Shown piece after piece: positions 31,350 to 39,472 of a stretch of 61,337 nt of DNA. The DNA is taken from the NCBI RefSeq assembly GCF_006442205.1, contig NZ_VFVR01000016.1, forward strand, positions 1 through 61,337, written 5' to 3'. Numbering within the stretch: position 1 is the first letter of the stretch; every line of letters begins with the position of its first letter. The notes below the pieces were generated by a model. It was not told the origin of the DNA. It searched no databases and saw nothing but the letters and a program-made list of their open reading frames with translations. Made by a program: the position numbers and the translations under genes. The DNA is from Mesorhizobium sp. B2-3-12. Lineage in GTDB: Bacteria; Pseudomonadota; Alphaproteobacteria; Rhizobiales; Rhizobiaceae.

Positions 31350-32288
31350 ATGCCTGAATTCCTCATCCCGGCGAAACCCGATCTCCAGGCGGCGCGTGAA
31401 AACTGGCTGAAGATGCTGGCGCGCGAACGCCGGCTGTCGCCGGAAACCGTCGAGGCCTATGAGCGCGATTCGCGCCAGTTCCTGCATTTCCTCACCGGCC
31501 ATCTCGGCGGGCCGCCCGGGATTTCCGATATTGCCGATCTGCGCCCGGCCGATCTGCGCGGCTTCCTCGCCGCGCGGCGTAACGCCGGTGCTGGCGCCCG
31601 CACGCTTGGCCGAGGTCTCGCCGGCATCCGTTCGCTGCTACGCTTTCTCGAACGTCGCGGCCTGGCCAATGCAGCGGGTGCCGCGGCCCTGCGCGCGCCA
31701 CGCCAGCCCAAATCGCTGCCAAAACCGCTGACGGCGAGCGATGCCAGGCACGTGGTCTCCGTCGAGGGTCAGCTGGCCGAGGAACCCTGGATCGCGGCCC
31801 GCAACGCCGCCGTGCTGACACTGCTCTACGGCTCGGGCCTGCGCATCTCGGAAGCGCTTGGCCTCAGCGCCGCCGATCTGGCCTCGGAGGCCGACACCGT
31901 GCTGCGCGTCACCGGCAAGGGTGGCAAGACGCGGCTGGTGCCGGTGCTGCCGGTGGCGCTCAGGGCGATCGCCGAATACCGCCGGCTCTGTCCCTACCAT
32001 CTCGACCCGAAGGCGCTTTTGTTTCGCGGCGCGCGCGGCGGCCCGCTCAACCCGGCCATCGTCCAGCGCGCCATGGCCAAAATGCGCTCGGCGCTCAATC
32101 TGCCCGACACGGCGACGCCGCATGCGCTGCGCCATTCCTTCGCCACCCATTTGCTCGGCCGCGGCGGCGATCTGCGCACCATCCAGGAACTCTTAGGCCA
32201 CGCCAGCCTGTCGACGACGCAGATCTACACCGGCGTCGACACGGCAAGACTGCTGGAAATCTACGAATCGGCGCATCCAAGGGCGTGA
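31350..32288 (+). CDS. xerC: Tyrosine recombinase XerC
   Basis: The 312-residue recombinase resolves chromosome dimers at dif together with XerD and FtsK. The N-terminal SAM-like DNA-binding domain spans about 10-110. Catalytic residues are Arg165 (YGSGLRISEAL), His258 and Arg261 (HALRHSFATHL), His284 (ELLGHASLSTTQ) and Tyr293 (IYTGVD). The ATG at 31350 begins the family N-terminus; an earlier in-frame codon at 31284 is less likely. It reads as chromosomal XerC rather than a mobile integrase, given its length and motif spacing. Confidence 0.92.
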   Translation: MPEFLIPAKPDLQAARENWLKMLARERRLSPETVEAYERDSRQFLHFLTGHLGGPPGISDIADLRPADLRGFLAARRNAGAGARTLGRGLAGIRSLLRFLERRGLANAAGAAALRAPRQPKSLPKPLTASDARHVVSVEGQLAEEPWIAARNAAVLTLLYGSGLRISEALGLSAADLASEADTVLRVTGKGGKTRLVPVLPVALRAIAEYRRLCPYHLDPKALLFRGARGGPLNPAIVQRAMAKMRSALNLPDTATPHALRHSFATHLLGRGGDLRTIQELLGHASLSTTQIYTGVDTARLLEIYESAHPRA

Positions 32289-32349
32289 ACCGTTCAATTT
32301 CGCCGCACCAATTAACCGTTTTGCCGCTTTTCGATTCTAGAAAGGCATC

Positions 32350-33420
32350 ATGAAACGCGTCATCGCCATCGCCGACCGTGCGGCCTCCATCTCGCTGAAG
32401 CTGCTTGTCGCGCTCAACGTGCTGTTTTTCCTGTCCTTCCTTGCAGTTTTGCTGTTCGCGGCCGGCAGGGCGCATGCGGAAATCCCGACCTGCAGCGGCG
32501 CCGACATGCTGTCGGCCTTGCAGAAGGCTAGCCCTGCCACCTACGACAAGATCGAGGCGGAGGCCGCTGCCACGCTCAACGGCAAGGGCCTGTTGTGGAA
32601 GCTGGAAAAACCCGGCGAACAGCCATCCTATCTCTTCGGCACCATGCATATGACCGATCCGCGCGTCACCACGCTGCCGGCATACGCGCAGAAGGCCTTC
32701 GATGCCGCCGGCACCCTCATCATCGAGACCACCGACGTGCTCGACAAGCAGAAGATGATGTTGGCGATGCTGAAGGAGCCGGACCTGATGATGTTCACCG
32801 ACTCCACGACGCTGTCGTCCTTGCTGTCGCCGCGGGACGCGGCGGCCATGAACGCCGCTCTCGACGCGCGCGGCATCCCGCCGGCAACGGTCGCCAAGAT
32901 GAAGCCCTGGATGCTGTCGGCCATGATGGCGCTTCCGGCTTGCGAACTCGCCCGCCAGTCCGGCGGCGCGCCGGTGCTCGACGTCAAGCTGGCCGAGAGC
33001 GCCAAGGCGGCCGGCAAGCCGGTGGAAGGGCTGGAAACAGCCGAGAGCCAGTTGCGCGCCATGGCTTCGCTGCCGCTCGCCTTTCATATGAAGGGCCTGA
33101 TCGACACGCTGAAGCTGGGCGACAAGGTCAACGACATCAACGAGACCATGATCCTGCTCTACCAGCGCGGCGACACCGGCATGTTCTGGCCGCTGTTCCG
33201 CGCCGCCATGCCCGACGAGCAGGAGGATCCGGCAGGCTATGCCGCCTTCGAGGAAACCATGATCACCAGCCGCAACAAGGTGATGGTCGATCATGCCGGG
33301 CCGATCCTGGCCAAGGGCAACGCCTTCATGGCGGTCGGCGCGCTGCATCTTCCCGGCCCGGAGGGACTGGTCGAGGATTTCCGCAAAGCCGGCTATACTG
33401 TCACGGCGGTCGGGCTTTAG
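32350..33420 (+). CDS. TraB/GumN-family protein
   Basis: The 356-residue protein has an N-terminal membrane segment or signal (LLVALNVLFFLSFLAVLLFA followed by GRAHA) and a TraB/GumN domain of about 280 residues. It shows the motif SYLFGTMHMTD and, at the end, GALHLPGPEGLVEDFRKAGY. The fold resembles EreA/ChaN metal hydrolases, and a periplasmic protease-like role has been proposed for the family. Function here is unknown. A diverged copy of its last about 34 codons lies 550 bases downstream. Confidence 0.88.
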   Translation: MKRVIAIADRAASISLKLLVALNVLFFLSFLAVLLFAAGRAHAEIPTCSGADMLSALQKASPATYDKIEAEAAATLNGKGLLWKLEKPGEQPSYLFGTMHMTDPRVTTLPAYAQKAFDAAGTLIIETTDVLDKQKMMLAMLKEPDLMMFTDSTTLSSLLSPRDAAAMNAALDARGIPPATVAKMKPWMLSAMMALPACELARQSGGAPVLDVKLAESAKAAGKPVEGLETAESQLRAMASLPLAFHMKGLIDTLKLGDKVNDINETMILLYQRGDTGMFWPLFRAAMPDEQEDPAGYAAFEETMITSRNKVMVDHAGPILAKGNAFMAVGALHLPGPEGLVEDFRKAGYTVTAVGL

Positions 33421-33422
33421 CC

Positions 33423-33899
33423 CTATTTGATCAAGACCTGGGCCAGCATCGCCGGAACGATGATGCGGTGAAACGGCATGATGATGGCGAGATAGGCCCG
33501 TCCAAGCAGATTGTGCGTCTTCACGATCGTCGACGCAGTCACCTCCTGCCGGCCCGCGCCGAGGTCATTCACCTCCACCAGGATGCGGAAATCGAGATGC
33601 CGGTCGTCCAGCCCAAGGACGACCCTGCCATGTGCCTGGCTGATGAGCGGAAAGATGCCGATCCTGCTTTCCGGCGGCGCGTCGGGTTCCGCCCCCGTTT
33701 TCAGACCAAATGGCCTGACCGCGAGGTTGCGCAACCGTGTCAGCCGGCCGACCCATCCCGGTGTTCGCCCCAGCACGCGTTCGGCCGCGGCAATGGCGGT
33801 CAGGGCAAGGCCATCGGCTGTCAGCGCGTATCGGTCGGCGAACTGAGCACCGGCAAGAGTACCTTCGGGATCAGGAAAAGTCCGTGCAGTGGGCGTCAT
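33423..33899 (-). CDS. DUF2867 protein
   Basis: The 158-residue protein resembles DUF2867 proteins: FADRYALTADGLALTAIAAAERVLGRTPGWVGRLTRLRN in sections, then HGRVVLGLDDRHLDFRILVEV and a C-terminal IIMPFHRIIVPAMLAQVL. Its function is unknown. The ATG at 33899 has AAGGA nine bases upstream; a longer frame to 33983 would start inside the duplicated TraB fragment. It is convergent with the TraB gene (two bases between stops) and sits between that gene and the duplicated fragment of its 3' end. Confidence 0.8.
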   Translation of the reverse strand: MTPTARTFPDPEGTLAGAQFADRYALTADGLALTAIAAAERVLGRTPGWVGRLTRLRNLAVRPFGLKTGAEPDAPPESRIGIFPLISQAHGRVVLGLDDRHLDFRILVEVNDLGAGRQEVTASTIVKTHNLLGRAYLAIIMPFHRIIVPAMLAQVLIK

Positions 33900-33966
33900 A
33901 CCGGCAAATCCTTCGTGACCGACGATAGCATCGGCTGGTTCGGCTCGCTGCGTGGCGAAACGCCGC

Positions 33967-34071
33967 CTGGCCAACGCCTTCATGGCGGTCGGCGCGCTCT
34001 ATCTTCCCGGTCCCAAGGGAGCGGTCGAGGATTTCCGCAAAGCCGGCTATACTGTTACCGCCGTCAATTGA
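33967..34071 (+). pseudogene. Duplicated 3' fragment of the TraB/GumN-type gene
   Basis: About 105 bases closely match the last codons of the gene ending at 33420: AFMAVGAL, LPGP and VEDFRKAGYTVTAV are shared, then an in-frame stop. Differences include Tyr for His in GALYLPG and Lys-Gly-Ala for Glu-Gly-Leu. No start or N-terminal part is present, so it is a remnant. Confidence 0.85.
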
Positions 34072-34201
34072 GTCGGATGGCAGCGGAGGCTCGCAAACGC
34101 CGCGTTTCCGGCGTTTTCGTCCGCTAGCGTGAAACCCATTCAACGGTTGCGCGTTGATGGCTGTTGATTGACCATTTTCATTTTCTCCGGAGGACACATT
34201 T

Positions 34202-34531
34202 ATGGCCAACACACCAAACCCAAACGATCCGTACAATTCGACCACCAATGCCCCTCGGCCGAGCGGCGGTGGCGGCAGCCCTTGGCTGATTGCGCTGGTC
34301 GTCGTTATTCTGGCTGTAGTCGCGTATTACGTTTTCGGAAGAAGCGGTGAGCATCCGGCACCCGCCGAGCCGCCAGCGGCCAGCACACCGGCCCCGGCGC
34401 CAGCGCCGGCTGAACCGATGAAGCCCGCCGAACCGGCACCCGCGCCTGCCCCTGCACCAGCACCCGCGCCGGCTCCTGCACCGGCGACACCGGCTCCTGC
34501 GCCGGCCCCAGCTCCCGCACCGGCCCAGTAA
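34202..34531 (+). CDS. Membrane-anchored Pro-Ala-repeat protein
   Basis: The 109-residue protein starts with a polar Asn/Pro segment, then one span (WLIALVVVILAVVAYYVFG, about 28-46). An outward tail of about 60 residues follows, almost entirely Ala-Pro repeats. Such tails form stiff rods that cross the periplasm or bind the cell wall; the role here is unknown. GGAGG lies eight bases before the ATG. The repetitive coding DNA (34385-34530) is prone to length change. Confidence 0.8.
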   Translation: MANTPNPNDPYNSTTNAPRPSGGGGSPWLIALVVVILAVVAYYVFGRSGEHPAPAEPPAASTPAPAPAPAEPMKPAEPAPAPAPAPAPAPAPAPATPAPAPAPAPAPAQ

Positions 34532-34555
34532 TCCGGGCCACGGCTTTCAACGAAG

Positions 34556-34581
34556 AACGGCCCGCCTTCCGGCGGGCCGTT
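34556..34581 (+). terminator. Strong hairpin after the Pro-Ala protein gene
   Basis: AACGGCCCGCC, loop TTCC, GGCGGGCCGTT: an 11-bp perfect stem 25 bases after the stop. The downstream T tract is weak (CCGTTT). Confidence 0.7.
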
Positions 34582-34614
34582 CCGTTTGGGCAGGCAAGGA
34601 GGCAATTCCCTCAG

Positions 34615-34662
34615 GGAAAGCGCTACGCGCTTTTCCGGGAAACCGTTTCACGGTTTTCCCGG
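34615..34662. repeat. Palindromic repeat, copy 2, after lpdA
   Basis: Two joined hairpins: GGAAAGCGC-TAC-GCGCTTTTCC and CCGGGAAACCG-TTTCA-CGGTTTTCCCGG. It lies 7 bases downstream of the lpdA stop codon and may end that transcript. It shares the GGAAA...CGCTACGC...TTTTCC core with copies at 7177 and 49281. Confidence 0.65.
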
Positions 34663-34668
34663 ATCGTT

Positions 34669-36075
34669 CTAAATATGGATCGGCTTGAAGAACGTCGCCA
34701 GCGCCGCTTCCTTCACCGCTTCCGACATCGTCGGATGCGCGTGGGTGGTGCGGGCGAGATCCTCCGACGAGCCGCCGAACTCCATCAGCACCGCCGCCTC
34801 GTGGATCATCTCGCCGGCGCCGAAGCCGACAATGTGGACGCCCAGTACACGATCGGTCGTCTTGTCGGCGAGTATCTTCACGAAGCCATCCGTGTGCAGC
34901 ATGGCGCGCGCGCGGCCGTTGGCGGTGAAGGGGAATTTGCCGACCTTGTAGTCGATGCCGGCCTTCTTCAGCTCTTCCTCGGTCTTGCCGACCGAGGCGA
35001 TTTCCGGGCTGGTGTAGACGACGCTCGGAATGACCTCGTAATTCACATGACCGGCCTGGCCGGCGATGGTTTCGGCCACCGCGACGCCCTCGTCCTCGGC
35101 CTTGTGCGCCAGCATCGGCCCCGCGATGACGTCGCCGATGGCATAGATGCCCGGCACGTTGGTCCGGAGATGCCCGTCGGTTTTGACGCGGCCGCGCTCG
35201 TCGACCTCGACGCCCGCTTCCTTGAGCCCGAGGTTATCTGAAAAGGCGCGGCGTCCCGTCGAGATCAGCACCGCGTCCGCCTCGATGGTCTCGGCCGCGC
35301 CGCCCTTGACCGGCTCGAAGGTGACGGTCGCGCCCTTCTTGGCCTTGGCGACGCCGGTGACCTTGGCGCCGAGCTTGAACTCGAAGCCTTGCTTGGAGAG
35401 CAGCCGCTGGAACTGTTTCGACACCTCGCCGTCCATGCCGCCCAGGATCGTGTCGAGGAACTCGACCACCGTGACCTTGGCGCCAAGCCGTGCCCAGACC
35501 GAGCCGAGCTCGAGCCCGATGACGCCGCCACCGACCACCACCAGGTGGCCCGGCACCTTGTCCAGCGCCAGCGCGCCCGTCGACGACACGATGATTTTCT
35601 CGTCGATGTCGACCTTGACGCCTGGAATGCCGGCGACGTCGGAACCGGTGGCGATGACGATGTTTTTGGTCTCGATCTCCTCGACCTTGCCGTCCTCGGA
35701 GGTCACCGAAACCTTGCCGGCCGCGACCACCTTGCCGGTGCCGCGAAAACTGTCGATCTTGTTCTTCTTGAACAGGAAGGCGACGCCATTGACGTTGGAC
35801 AACACCGTCGCGTCCTTGTGCGCCATCATCTTCTTCAGGTTGAGCTTGGGTGCCGGTATTTCGACGCCGAGCGTATCGAAGGAATGGCCGGCCTCGGCGA
35901 ACATCTCGGAGGCATAAAGCAGCGCCTTGGACGGAATGCAGCCGATGTTGAGGCAGGTGCCGCCGAAGGTCGCGTTCTTCTCGACCACGGCGACCTTCAG
36001 CCCAAGCTGTGCCGCCTTGATGGCGCAGACATAGCCGCCCGGTCCCGATCCGATGATAACGACGTCGTAAGCCAT
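34669..36075 (-). CDS. lpdA: Dihydrolipoamide dehydrogenase (E3)
   Basis: The 468-residue flavoprotein reoxidises the lipoyl groups of the 2-oxoglutarate dehydrogenase complex. It has an FAD loop VVIIGSGPGGYV, redox disulfide Cys41/Cys46 in GGTCLNIGCIPSK, an NAD-binding loop VVVGGGVIGLELGSV, and C-terminal active-site His447-x4-Glu452 (HAHPTMSEA). It is the last gene of the suc block, so it most likely serves SucAB. Confidence 0.97.
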   Translation of the reverse strand: MAYDVVIIGSGPGGYVCAIKAAQLGLKVAVVEKNATFGGTCLNIGCIPSKALLYASEMFAEAGHSFDTLGVEIPAPKLNLKKMMAHKDATVLSNVNGVAFLFKKNKIDSFRGTGKVVAAGKVSVTSEDGKVEEIETKNIVIATGSDVAGIPGVKVDIDEKIIVSSTGALALDKVPGHLVVVGGGVIGLELGSVWARLGAKVTVVEFLDTILGGMDGEVSKQFQRLLSKQGFEFKLGAKVTGVAKAKKGATVTFEPVKGGAAETIEADAVLISTGRRAFSDNLGLKEAGVEVDERGRVKTDGHLRTNVPGIYAIGDVIAGPMLAHKAEDEGVAVAETIAGQAGHVNYEVIPSVVYTSPEIASVGKTEEELKKAGIDYKVGKFPFTANGRARAMLHTDGFVKILADKTTDRVLGVHIVGFGAGEMIHEAAVLMEFGGSSEDLARTTHAHPTMSEAVKEAALATFFKPIHI

Positions 36076-36099
36076 GATACTGTCCTTTTCGATTGGGGC

Positions 36100-36855
36100 T
36101 CAGCGGCCGCCGCTGACATTCAGGATCGCGCCCGTCGTATAGGACGCGGCGTCGGACAAAAGATAGAGAATCGCGCCCGCGACTTCATCCGCGGTGCCGG
36201 CTCTTTTCATCGGCAGCGTGTCCTGGATCAGCGCCACCCGGTCCGGCTGCCCGCCGGAAGCGTGGATATCGGTGTCGATGATGCCCGGCCGCACCGCGTT
36301 GACGCGGATGCCTTCGGCCGCCACCTCGCGGGCAAGCCCGATGGTGAGGGTGTCGATGGCGCCCTTGGAAGCGGCATAGTCTACATAATTGTCCGGCGCG
36401 CCCAACACCGCCGCCGCCGAAGAGAGGTTGACGATCGATCCACCCGAACCGCCATGGCGCGTCGACATGCGCTTGACCGCTTCGCGGGCGCACAGGATCG
36501 ACCCGACGACATTGATGCGCATCATCCGTTCGAGCCGCGCCGCGCTCATCTCGTCGACCCGCGCCTTGGCATCGACGATGCCGGCATTGTTGACGAAGGC
36601 GTCGAGCCGGCCATGGGTGCGGTCCACCGCCTCGAAGATGCCCAGGATGTCGGCCTCGCTGCCGACGTCGCCCTTCACGGCGAAAGCGTCGCCGCCGGCG
36701 GCCTTGATCTCGGCGACCAGCGCGTCGGCCGCCGCCCGGTTCGAGGCATAGTTGATTGCAACGCGATAGCCGGCCCGCGACCCCTGCCGACACACGGCCG
36801 CGCCGATGCCACGGCTGCCGCCGGTGACCAGCAGCACTTTTTGCGCGGCGCTCAT
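36100..36855 (-). CDS. SDR-family NAD(P)-dependent oxidoreductase
   Basis: The 251-residue Rossmann oxidoreductase has cofactor loop VTGGSRGIGAAV, NNAGI, catalytic Ser in IVNLSSAAAVLG, and Tyr-x3-Lys in VDYAASKG. The substrate is unknown; many such genes in rhizobia are annotated as glucose or 3-oxoacyl reductases. It sits between sucB and lpdA in the TCA block. Start 36855 overlaps the stop of the upstream secreted protein (ATGA); an ATG at 36864 is also in frame. Confidence 0.9.
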   Translation of the reverse strand: MSAAQKVLLVTGGSRGIGAAVCRQGSRAGYRVAINYASNRAAADALVAEIKAAGGDAFAVKGDVGSEADILGIFEAVDRTHGRLDAFVNNAGIVDAKARVDEMSAARLERMMRINVVGSILCAREAVKRMSTRHGGSGGSIVNLSSAAAVLGAPDNYVDYAASKGAIDTLTIGLAREVAAEGIRVNAVRPGIIDTDIHASGGQPDRVALIQDTLPMKRAGTADEVAGAILYLLSDAASYTTGAILNVSGGR

Positions 36856-37361
36856 TCCTGGCATCCCTTCATCGCGAACACATCCGACGGCACTTTCGAG
36901 AAGCCGCTGCCGCCATAGGCCGGGGATTGCCGGAGCACCGGCCCGAGATCGGGTAGGATCAGCGTCTTCGGCGCTTCGACGCCCTCGGCCGGCAGCAGCC
37001 CGACAGTCCCCTTGTCATCCGCCGTGTAGATGACGCCGTTCCACAGCGTGCAGGCGGCAAGCTCCTCGCCGGTGACGTCGCCCTCCGGACATTTGTACAT
37101 CAGCGCGCCGTTCGGGCGCGCAACATCCTGGGTCCACATGACGATGCCGTTCAGAACCACATTGTTGTCGAGGATCAAGCGGAACGTATTGGTGACGGTG
37201 GCCGAGGTGCCCGTCGGAGTAAAGTCGATCTCGCTGCCGTTCTGTGCATCGCCATAGACCGAGAGTTCGATCGGGCAGGCGGCGCCTGCCGTAGAACACG
37301 TGACCCCGAAGGCCAGCAATCCAGCGAGACATCTGATGACGGGCGACAGGGCGCTTTGCAT
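36852..37361 (-). CDS. Secreted protein in the suc block, unknown
   Basis: The 169-residue protein has a signal peptide ending near CSTAGAACPIELSVYG and a mature part with several Cys (CPIEL, YKCPEG, AACTLW, KGCQE) likely forming disulfides in the periplasm. I do not recognise the domain. It starts nine bases after the DUF4241 gene stop and overlaps the SDR gene by four bases, so the three accessory genes form one translated unit. Confidence 0.8.
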   Translation of the reverse strand: MQSALSPVIRCLAGLLAFGVTCSTAGAACPIELSVYGDAQNGSEIDFTPTGTSATVTNTFRLILDNNVVLNGIVMWTQDVARPNGALMYKCPEGDVTGEELAACTLWNGVIYTADDKGTVGLLPAEGVEAPKTLILPDLGPVLRQSPAYGGSGFSKVPSDVFAMKGCQE

Positions 37362-37370
37362 CAGGATAAC

Positions 37371-38132
37371 CTACTTGCTCTCGCGGCCATCGGCGTTTTC
37401 CAGAACGCCAAAATCGGTCATCAGCAGCAGCGGCTCGCCGGCCGCGTCCAGCCCCCAGAACGACGGATAGAATCCGTCACCCCAGCCGCTCCAGAACATG
37501 GCGATGTTGAGCGGGTTGCCGGCAACCGGATGATGCATGACGAACCTGTCCTGGTTTGGCGCGAATTCGGCCGCCAGCACGTCGTCATAGTAATTCTGCT
37601 CGGCTTGGAGCTTGTCCTGCTCACCCGACATCAGCGCCATAGCCGTTTTGTCCATGAACGAGCCAAGGCCGGCATCGACGGGATACCCGAAGATCTCGTC
37701 GCCCTTCAAGGTCGATGCATCCTGGCCCGGCACTGTCGCCAGTTCCCAGCGAACCGGCGTGCCGGGCTTGAAGCGCAGCACCGAAATCCCGACGCGGCCC
37801 TGGGCTTCCAGCAGCGAAACCGGGTAGCTCCCCGGTTTGACCCTGCGGCTCAAGGCCGGCATCTCGGTACCGCTGATCAGAGGATCGCAGGCGATGATTT
37901 CACCGGTCGGCAATTCGAGTTCGCCGATCGGAGTTACGGTGATCTTCCGCTCTTCCAGTTGAGCATCGCTCAAAGCGAAAACGCCAAGATTGCTGCTCGC
38001 CTGCGAAGGATCCCATTGGGCGGCGGCCGTCGCCAGCGACGGAACGACGGCGGCGGCCAGGCCAACAGACCGCAGCATCCCACCGGCTCGCCGGCCGAGG
38101 CTGTAACCAAACTGCTCCAGCCAGCCGCTCAT
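37371..38132 (-). CDS. DUF4241 protein, exported
   Basis: The 253-residue protein has a possible signal segment (SVGLAAAVVPSLATAAAQ, residues 22-39) and a DUF4241-type domain. The domain shows LELPTGEIIACDPLI, PGSYPVSLLEAQGRVGISVLRF, and near the end GFYPSFWGLDAAGEPLLLMTDFGVL. DUF4241 is of unknown function and is sometimes found with toxin-immunity genes. Here it lies 16 bases after sucB and just before another secreted protein. Confidence 0.8.
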   Translation of the reverse strand: MSGWLEQFGYSLGRRAGGMLRSVGLAAAVVPSLATAAAQWDPSQASSNLGVFALSDAQLEERKITVTPIGELELPTGEIIACDPLISGTEMPALSRRVKPGSYPVSLLEAQGRVGISVLRFKPGTPVRWELATVPGQDASTLKGDEIFGYPVDAGLGSFMDKTAMALMSGEQDKLQAEQNYYDDVLAAEFAPNQDRFVMHHPVAGNPLNIAMFWSGWGDGFYPSFWGLDAAGEPLLLMTDFGVLENADGRESK

Positions 38133-38148
38133 TGCGGGTCAGCTCCGA

Positions 38149-39426
38149 TCACAGATCGAGCACCAGCCGTTCCGGATCCTCCAGGCTGTCCTTGACCCGC
38201 ACCAGGAAGGTCACGGCTTCCTTGCCGTCGACGATGCGGTGATCGTAGCTGAGCGCCAGATACATCATCGGCCGGATCACGATCTGGCCGCCGACCACGA
38301 CCGGCCGGTCCTGGATCTTGTGCATGCCGAGAATGCCCGACTGCGGCGCATTGAGGATCGGCGTCGACATCAGCGACCCGTAGACGCCGCCATTGGAGAT
38401 GGTGAAGGTGCCGCCCTGCATATCGGCGACCGACAGCTTGCCGTCGCGCGCGGCGATGCCCAGCCGGCCGATCTCCTTCTCGATCTCGGCGATGGACATC
38501 TGGTCGGCATCACGCACGACCGGAACCACGAGCCCCTTTTCGGTACCGACGGCGACGCCGATATGGGCATAGTTCTTGAAGATGATGTCGGTGCCGTCGA
38601 TCTCGGCATTGACCGAGGGGATTTCCTTCAAGGCGTGCGTCACGGCCTTCGTGAAAAAGCCCATGAAGCCGAGCTTCACGCCATGCTTCTTCTCGAACAC
38701 GTCCTTGTACTTGGTCCGCAGCGCCATCACCGCCGACATGTCCACTTCGTTGAAGGTAGTCAGCATGGCGGCGGTCGACTGCGCTTCCTTCAGCCGGCGC
38801 GCGATGGTCTGGCGCAGCTTGGTCATGCGCACGCGCTCTTCACGGGAAGCGTCGTCGCCGGACGACGGCGCCCGCACGGCAACCGGTGCCGGCGCTGCCT
38901 TTGGCGTTTCGGCAGGCTGCGAGGGCGCGCCCTTGGAGATGGCGTCGAGCACGTCGCCTTTCAGCACCTGGCCGCGCTTGCCCGAGCCGGAAAGCTGGTC
39001 GACCGACAGATTGTTCTCGGCGATCAGTTTTGCCGCCGCCGGCGCCGGCGGCATGGTGCGCGGCTCGACCGCGCCGGCATCGCCCGCCACCTTGGCGGTC
39101 TCTGCCGCGGCCTGCTTGGTGGTCTGCGCCGCGTCGGGGCTCGAAGCCTGCGCCACCGCTTGCGGCTTGGTCGCGGGAGCAGCCGCTCCACCGCCCGAAA
39201 TCGAACCCAACAGCGCGCCGACGCCGACGGTCTCGCCTTCGTTGACTGTGATTTCGCCGAGCGTGCCGGCGGCGGCGGCGGGCACCTCCACCGTCACCTT
39301 GTCGGTCTCGAGCTCGACCAGCGGCTCGTCGGCGGCAATGGCATCGCCGACCTTCTTGAACCATTTGCCGACGGTCGCTTCGGTGACGGATTCGCCCAGT
39401 GTGGGGACGCGGATTTCGGTAGCCAT
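38149..39426 (-). CDS. sucB: Dihydrolipoyl succinyltransferase (E2 of 2-oxoglutarate dehydrogenase)
   Basis: The 425-residue core enzyme has an N-terminal lipoyl domain with Lys43 in ETDKVTVEV, an Ala/Pro linker, a peripheral-subunit-binding domain (AAKLIAENNLSVDQLSGSGKRG, about 138-160), and the catalytic domain with His396 and Asp400 in YDHRIVDGKEA. ATG at 39426 is the family start. It follows sucA by 46 bases. Confidence 0.97.
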   Translation of the reverse strand: MATEIRVPTLGESVTEATVGKWFKKVGDAIAADEPLVELETDKVTVEVPAAAAGTLGEITVNEGETVGVGALLGSISGGGAAAPATKPQAVAQASSPDAAQTTKQAAAETAKVAGDAGAVEPRTMPPAPAAAKLIAENNLSVDQLSGSGKRGQVLKGDVLDAISKGAPSQPAETPKAAPAPVAVRAPSSGDDASREERVRMTKLRQTIARRLKEAQSTAAMLTTFNEVDMSAVMALRTKYKDVFEKKHGVKLGFMGFFTKAVTHALKEIPSVNAEIDGTDIIFKNYAHIGVAVGTEKGLVVPVVRDADQMSIAEIEKEIGRLGIAARDGKLSVADMQGGTFTISNGGVYGSLMSTPILNAPQSGILGMHKIQDRPVVVGGQIVIRPMMYLALSYDHRIVDGKEAVTFLVRVKDSLEDPERLVLDL

Positions 39427-39472
39427 TGTGCCTGTCCGTTCTTTCGGTTCAGTTCTATTCGCCCAGTTCTGC

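Noticed and set aside
33899..33983. 28-codon N-terminal extension of the DUF2867 gene
   Set aside because: It would start inside the duplicated TraB fragment; the ATG at 33899 has a ribosome site and fits the family start better.
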